Shown one piece after another: positions 59,170-64,000 of a stretch of DNA of 64,000 nt. Source of the DNA: Lycium barbarum. Taxonomy: Eukaryota > Streptophyta > Magnoliopsida > Solanales > Solanaceae. Below the pieces are notes generated by a model. That model was given only the letters and a program-made list of their open reading frames with translations. It was not told the origin of the DNA and made no database searches. Position 1 is the stretch's first letter; the number at the start of each line of letters is the position of its first letter. Made by a program: the position numbers and the translations under genes. The stretch covers positions 45,158,950 to 45,222,949 of the forward strand of contig NC_083348.1 in NCBI RefSeq assembly GCF_019175385.1. Direction: 5' to 3'.

Positions 59170-60470
59170 ATGCCGCCAAAAGGAAAAGCTACAGCTGCCC
59201 AGAAGGGCAAAGCTACGACAAAGAGGCAGGCGGAAAGAGAGCCTCCGGCAAATGTAGAGGAAAGCGAATCGCAAAGTGAGGCCGCGCCCAACGTAGAAGA
59301 GTAGGGAGGAGCCTCAGCTCCGATTCCTCCACCGGGTGCTTCGGGTCAACAAGTGTCCGAGGCCATCCATTTATTGACACAATTGGTTGCCGCTCAGGCA
59401 CAACGACAGGATGCGGGTCCAAGGGATCGTTCAGCTAGTACGAGAGCCCGTGACTTTATGGCCTTAAATCCTCCAGAATTCTTTGGGTCAAAGCCAGATG
59501 AAGATCCGCAAAATTTTATCGATGAGATGTTGAGGACTTTAGAGATTATCCATGCTTCCGAGACCGAATCCGTGGAGTTGGCTTCTTATAGACTCCGCGA
59601 TGTGGCGGTGTTATGGTATAAGAATTGGGTGATAACAAGAGGAGAAAATGTTCCACCTCCCGTGTGGCAAGAGTTTGTAGATGCCATTATTCGTCACTAC
59701 TTGCCACCAGAAGTCCGCCGAGCTAGAGCGGACAAGTTCCTGAATTTAAAGCAAAGGGGTATGAGTGCCCGAGAGTATAGCATGCAATTCAACTCATTGG
59801 CTCGATATGCTCCGACTATGGTGGCCGATATGGGAGACAGAATCTATAGATTTGTGAGTGGTCTGGGGCCACATTTTTACAGAGATTGTTTGACGGCCTC
59901 CTTGCAAGACGAGATGGATATTTCCCGGATACAGGCCCATGCTCAGAATCTCGAGGAACGACAGCAAAGAAGTGATCGTGATGGTGACAGAAGACAAGGT
60001 AAGAGGGCTAGATCTATGGGAGAGAGCAGTGAGTATAGAGAGGGACCGAGGCAGACACATCCCAGGTACTCAGGTCAGTCCGCGACTAGTGCGCCTCTCA
60101 GATTCTCAGACGGAAGGTTCGATCGCTCTTTCCAGTCAGGGCAGGGTCAGAGTTCGAGGGCCCCAAGTTCTCAGTATCAGGGAGATTTTAGTCAGAGGAG
60201 ACCTCCAGTACCGCGGTGTAGCCAGTGTGGCAAATTACATTCCGGACGGTGTCGTCAGGGTTCAGATGCTTGTTATGCTTGCGGGCAAGTTGGTCACATG
60301 ATGAGAGATTGCCCCTCAGCGAGGGATAGAGCTGGAACTCAGCCTACAGGTTCAGCAGCGGGTTCTTCTTCAGCACGCCCGACAGCACAGACTCCTCAGA
60401 CTACAGCAGGTAGAGGCAGAGGTAGAGGGGGAGCATCTACTTCAGGTGCTGTTCAGCCCCGTGTGTATGC
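59170..60470 (+). pseudogene. Element G gag
   Basis: ATG at 59170 (MPPKGKATAAQKGK) fits the starts of C and E. One TAG at about 59302 interrupts the linker; a downstream GTG frame then runs on. Capsid: [70 protein letters not shown] second cysteine set ([12 protein letters not shown]) and the knuckle CYACGQVGHMMRDC (60271-60312) precede a Gly/Arg-rich stretch. Gag would form the particle and bind the RNA. Confidence 0.93.
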
Positions 60471-61980
60471 TTTAGCTGGGCGACAGGATCTCGAGTCTTC
60501 CCCAGATGTTGTCACAGGTACCCTGACTATATTTTCCCGTGACGTATATGCTCTGATTGATCCAGGTTCTACCTTCTCATATATTACTCCGTATATCGCT
60601 GATTGTGTTGGGGTGAGACCCGAGCCAATTAAACCTTTCGAAGTATTCACTCTGGTTGGTGATCCTGTAATAGCGAGGCAAGTATATAAGAACTGTGTAG
60701 TCATTATACGTGATCGTCAGACAAAGGCTGATTTGATTGAACTTGAGATGATAGATTTTGATGTAATTATGGGTATGGACTGGTTGGCGTCATGCTATGC
60801 TAATGTTTGTTGCCGGAAAAAGGTAGTTCGATTCAAATTTCCGGGAGAGCCCATACTCGAGTGGAAGGGTAATACAGTTTCCCCAAAGGGTAGGTTTATT
60901 TCCTACCTTAAGGCGAGAAAGATGATAGCCAAGGGTTATATTTGTCATCTAGTTCGGGTTCATGACACGGAAGCGGAAGTGCCAACTTTCCAGTCTATCC
61001 CGGTAGTGAATGAATTCCCAGATGTGTTTCCCGACGAGTTACCAGGCCTTCCTCCAGAAAGGGAAATCGATTTTTCTATTGATGTAGTACCCAACACCGA
61101 GCCTATTTCTATTCCTCCCTATCGAATGGCTCCAGATGAGTTGAAAGAGCTAAAGGCACAGTTGAAAGACTTACTCTAGAAGGGTTTTATTAGACCCAGT
61201 TCATCACCGTGGGGAGCACCGGTCTTGTTCGTCCGAAAGAAAGATGGGTCGCTACGAATGTGTATCGATTATAGACAGTTGAACAAGGTGACTGTGAAGA
61301 ACAGATATCCCCTTCCCAGAATCAACGACTTGTTCGATCAATTACAAGGTGCTAAGTGGTTTTCTAAGATAGACCTAAGATCGGGTTATCATCAAGTGAG
61401 GATCAGAGAAGAAGACATTCCCAAGACAGCCTTCAGAACGAGGTACGACCATTACGAGTTCCGAGGGATGTCGTTTGGGTTGACAAATGCCCCGGCGGTG
61501 TTCATGAATTTAATGAATAATGTGTTCAGGCCGTTCTTGGATCTTTTTTTGATAGTGTTTATCGACGATATCCTGGTATATTCTCGCACAGAGTCAGAAC
61601 ATGCAGATCATCTAAGAATTGTTCTTGGAGTTCTTCGAGATCGGGAATTGTGTGCAAAGTTTTCGAAGTGCGAGTTTTGGCTAAAATCCGTGGCATTTCT
61701 AGGTCATGTTATTTCAGATGATGGTATCCGAGTCGACACTCAGAAAATAGAAGCTGTGAAGACTTGGCCAAGGCCTACGACACCTATGGAAGTTCGTAGT
61801 TTTCTTGGGTTAGCAGGGTATTACAAGAGATTTGTAGAGGGCTTCTCATCTATTTCATCCCCATTGACGAAGTTAACTCAGAAGTTGGCTAAATTCCAGT
61901 GGAATGATGCCTGTGAGCGTAGTTTCCAAGAGTTGAAAAACAGGTTGACCTCAGCGCCAGTGCTAACACTTCCAGAAGGG
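60471..61980 (+). pseudogene. Element G protease and RT
   Basis: In frame with gag: protease [16 protein letters not shown] (about 60541-60588) and [11 protein letters not shown], then [18 protein letters not shown] at 61177-61179 follows KDLL; RT resumes at 61225 with [53 protein letters not shown] (about 61558-61585), [11 protein letters not shown] and [12 protein letters not shown] in parts. The RT active site aspartates are present. Confidence 0.93.
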
Positions 61981-63773
61981 TCCGATGGCTATGTCGTATA
62001 TTGTGATGCCTCCGGTGTGGGAATAGGATGCGTATTAATGCAGCATGGGAGAGTCATTGCATATGCCTCGAGACAGTTGCGAAGGAATGAACAGAATTAT
62101 CCGACTCATGATCTCGAATTGGCCGCGGTTATCCATGCCTTAAAAATATGGAGGCACTACTTGTATGGTGTACGTGTTGACATCTATACGGATCACAAAA
62201 GCCTCCAATATATTTTCAAACAGAAGGAGTTGAACCTGCGGCAAAGGCGATGGTTAGAATTACTGAAGGATTATGATGTGAACATTCTATATCATCCAGG
62301 GAAGGCGAATGTAGTGGCAAATGCACTTAGCCGCCGATCGATGGGTATTTTATGTGGAGTTCCTTCGGAAAAGCAGGAAATGGTTCGTGAGCTCCATCAA
62401 CTAGCAAGTCTCGGCGTACGTGCGACTGATTCAGGAGATGCAAGTATTAGCATCAATGACCCCACAGTTTCATCATTGAATCTAGAAGTGAAGGAACGAC
62501 AATATGAGGATTCCCAGCTAAGCCATTATCGAGATCTAGCTCACGAAAAAGAAAAGTCTCCATTCGAAGTTTCCATAGAAGGGGTCCTTAGATATCGGGG
62601 CAGGTTATGTGTACCGGATGTGGCAAACTTACGCCAACGGATTTTAGAGAAAGCACATTATTCCCGGTATTCTATTCATCCAGGTGCAACCAAGATGTAC
62701 CACGACCTTAAGTTGCTATATTGGTGGGATGGCATGAAGCAAGACATAGCAGGGTTTGTAGCCCAATGTCCAAATTGTCAGCAAGTGAAAGCCGAACATC
62801 AAAAGCCAGGAGGTTTATTGCAAGCAATGGAAATTCCTACGTGGAAATGGGAAGAAATTAATATGGATTTTGTGGTAGGATTACCCCGTACGCGAGGGAA
62901 GTATGATTCTATATGGGTGATCGTGGACAGGCTCACAAAAGCAGCTCATTTTCTCCCCGTCAGGACTACGTATTCAGCGGAAGACTATGCTAAATTGCAT
63001 CTCAAGGAGATTGTACGACTTCATGGTATTCCTTTGGCCATTATCACGGATAGAGGGGCGCAGTTCACAGCCAAGTTCTGGAAGTCCTTTCAAGAAGGTC
63101 TAGGTACTCGAGTTAAGCTCAGCACGGCGTTCCACCCACAGACCGACGGGCAAGCCGAGCGCACTATTCAGACCTTAGAAGATATGCTACGAGCATGTGT
63201 GCTGGACTTCGGTGGTAGTTGGGACGAGCATTTGCCTCTTATTGAATTTGCCTATAATAACAGCTATCATTCCAGTATCCAAATGGCCCCGTATGAAGCC
63301 TTATATGGAAGAAAATGCAGATCTCCAATTGGATGGTTTGAAACCGGAGAAGTACAATTGATAGGCCCCGACTTGGTCCAACAAGCAGTTGAAAAGGTTA
63401 AAGTGATTCGAGACTGACTGTTAACAGCTCAAAGTCGCCAAAAGTCTTATGCGGACAACCGCCGACGGGATTTAGAATTTCAAGCTAATGATTGGGTATT
63501 CCTGAAAGTTTCACCAATGAAGGGAGTAATGAGGTTCGGCAAAAAGGGGAAATTGAGTCCAAGATACATTGGACCTTATCGAATCATCCGCAAGGTGGGA
63601 AGAGTAGCCTATGAGTTGGACTTGCCTACAGAGCTCGAATCTGTACACCCAGTATTCCATGTTTCGATGCTCCGCAAGTGTATTAGAGACCCCACGAGGA
63701 TTGTTTCGATTGATGATGTACAAGTGACAGAGAAGTTGACATACGAAGAAGTGCCCATTGCTATTTTGGATAG
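61981..63773 (+). pseudogene. Element G RNase H, integrase and truncated tail
   Basis: RNase [38 protein letters not shown]. Integrase: [10 protein letters not shown] ... [44 protein letters not shown] and D-D-E present. A TGA at 63415-63417 (CGA in related copies) breaks the frame, then [17 protein letters not shown] and VPIAILD follow. The F-type LTR at 63774 removes the rest of the tail; GATAG (63769-63773) is its likely target copy. Confidence 0.93.
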
Positions 63774-64000
63774 TGTTATATCCCGCATTTTTTTTTTTGC
63801 ATTCGGATAATTTAAGGTAATTGCGGGAGATTAAGAGCAAGATTATAATTTTGATCTTATTTGGTGTACAAGTTGTTTATAAAAAATTTTGAAGTGGAAA
63901 TATGGAGGACGACGAAGGGAAAAATTGAAAGTTGGAAAAAAATTGTTTTCATAAATTATAAGAACTAGCCAAAATACAAAGTGGGCTTGACATTTATTTT
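63774..64000 (+). mobile_element. Start of an F-type LTR
   Basis: TGTTATATCCCGCATTTT resembles TGTTATATCCTGCATTTT at 46864; an intervening T-run has expanded. It continues past the window end. Confidence 0.85.

Larger units (their letters stand above)
56581..64000 (+). mobile_element. Element G: Tekay-like retrotransposon, 5' LTR to near the pol end
   Basis: Contains a complete 5' LTR, primer site, gag and nearly all of pol, then an F-type LTR insertion at 63774. CTAGG (56576-56580) is the likely target copy; the 3' part is outside the window. Few stops break the polyprotein. Confidence 0.93.

Noticed and set aside
59353..61179. Intact host gene encoding a zinc-knuckle protein
   Set aside because: It is gag-protease of element G, directly after the primer site and in frame with RT apart from a stop.

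Overview
The window is plant nuclear heterochromatin made almost entirely of nested Ty3/gypsy LTR retrotransposons. I found no host gene, rRNA, tRNA gene or CRISPR array. The readable polyproteins carry a CCHC zinc knuckle, an aspartic protease with an ALIDPGS core, RT with FIDDIL, RNase H, an HHCC/DDE integrase and a C-terminal tail ending in AILDRQ...VKVLWRN...YP(H/Y)LF. With 2-2.8 kb LTRs and an initiator-Met primer site (TGGTATCAGAGC), they look like the Tekay/Del branch of chromoviruses. A eudicot, perhaps Solanaceae, is likely; that is an impression from LTR style, not a measurement. Every reading frame is broken, but elements C and G carry only a few stops.

Left part. Bases 1-125 are the 3' end of an F-type LTR inserted into element A (126-4736, +: RNase H to 3' LTR). 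A gag relic (4737-5353) hosts element B (+, LTR 5354-7914). B is split by a solo LTR of family H (8530-10450) and by element D.

Middle part. Element D (-) spans 12732-52397 with the target duplication CTTGA at both ends. Its left LTR (12732-14647 and 32842-33561) is split by block E (14662-32841, -), which has three LTRs and two internal regions in tandem. D's decayed interior is 33562-37563. Its right LTR (37564-38847 and 50919-52397) is split by element C (38848-50913, -, TSD GCAAT). C's own right LTR is split by a solo F LTR (46864-49119, TSD AGTAC).

Right part. B resumes at 52403 and is cut by LTR J (53149, -). J is cut by LTR H (54626, +), H by LTR I (56020, +), I by element G (56581, +, 5' LTR then gag-pol), and G by an F-type LTR at 63774. 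None of these closes inside the window.

Most notable signal: LTRs that are otherwise diverged (A, C, E, F, G, J) share a compact block of three adjacent short inverted repeats just downstream of a TATA-like sequence: CAGTAC-N6/7-GTACTG, then a stem that changes by paired substitutions (CGTCC/GGACG to CCCCC/GGGGG), then CTGCG/CGCAG (CTGTG/CACAG in G). A second stem-loop with an AGGA loop lies just before the 3' LTR and keeps its pairing although D has a different stem. These paired changes suggest conserved nucleic-acid structure. All alignments were made by eye; no identity values were computed.
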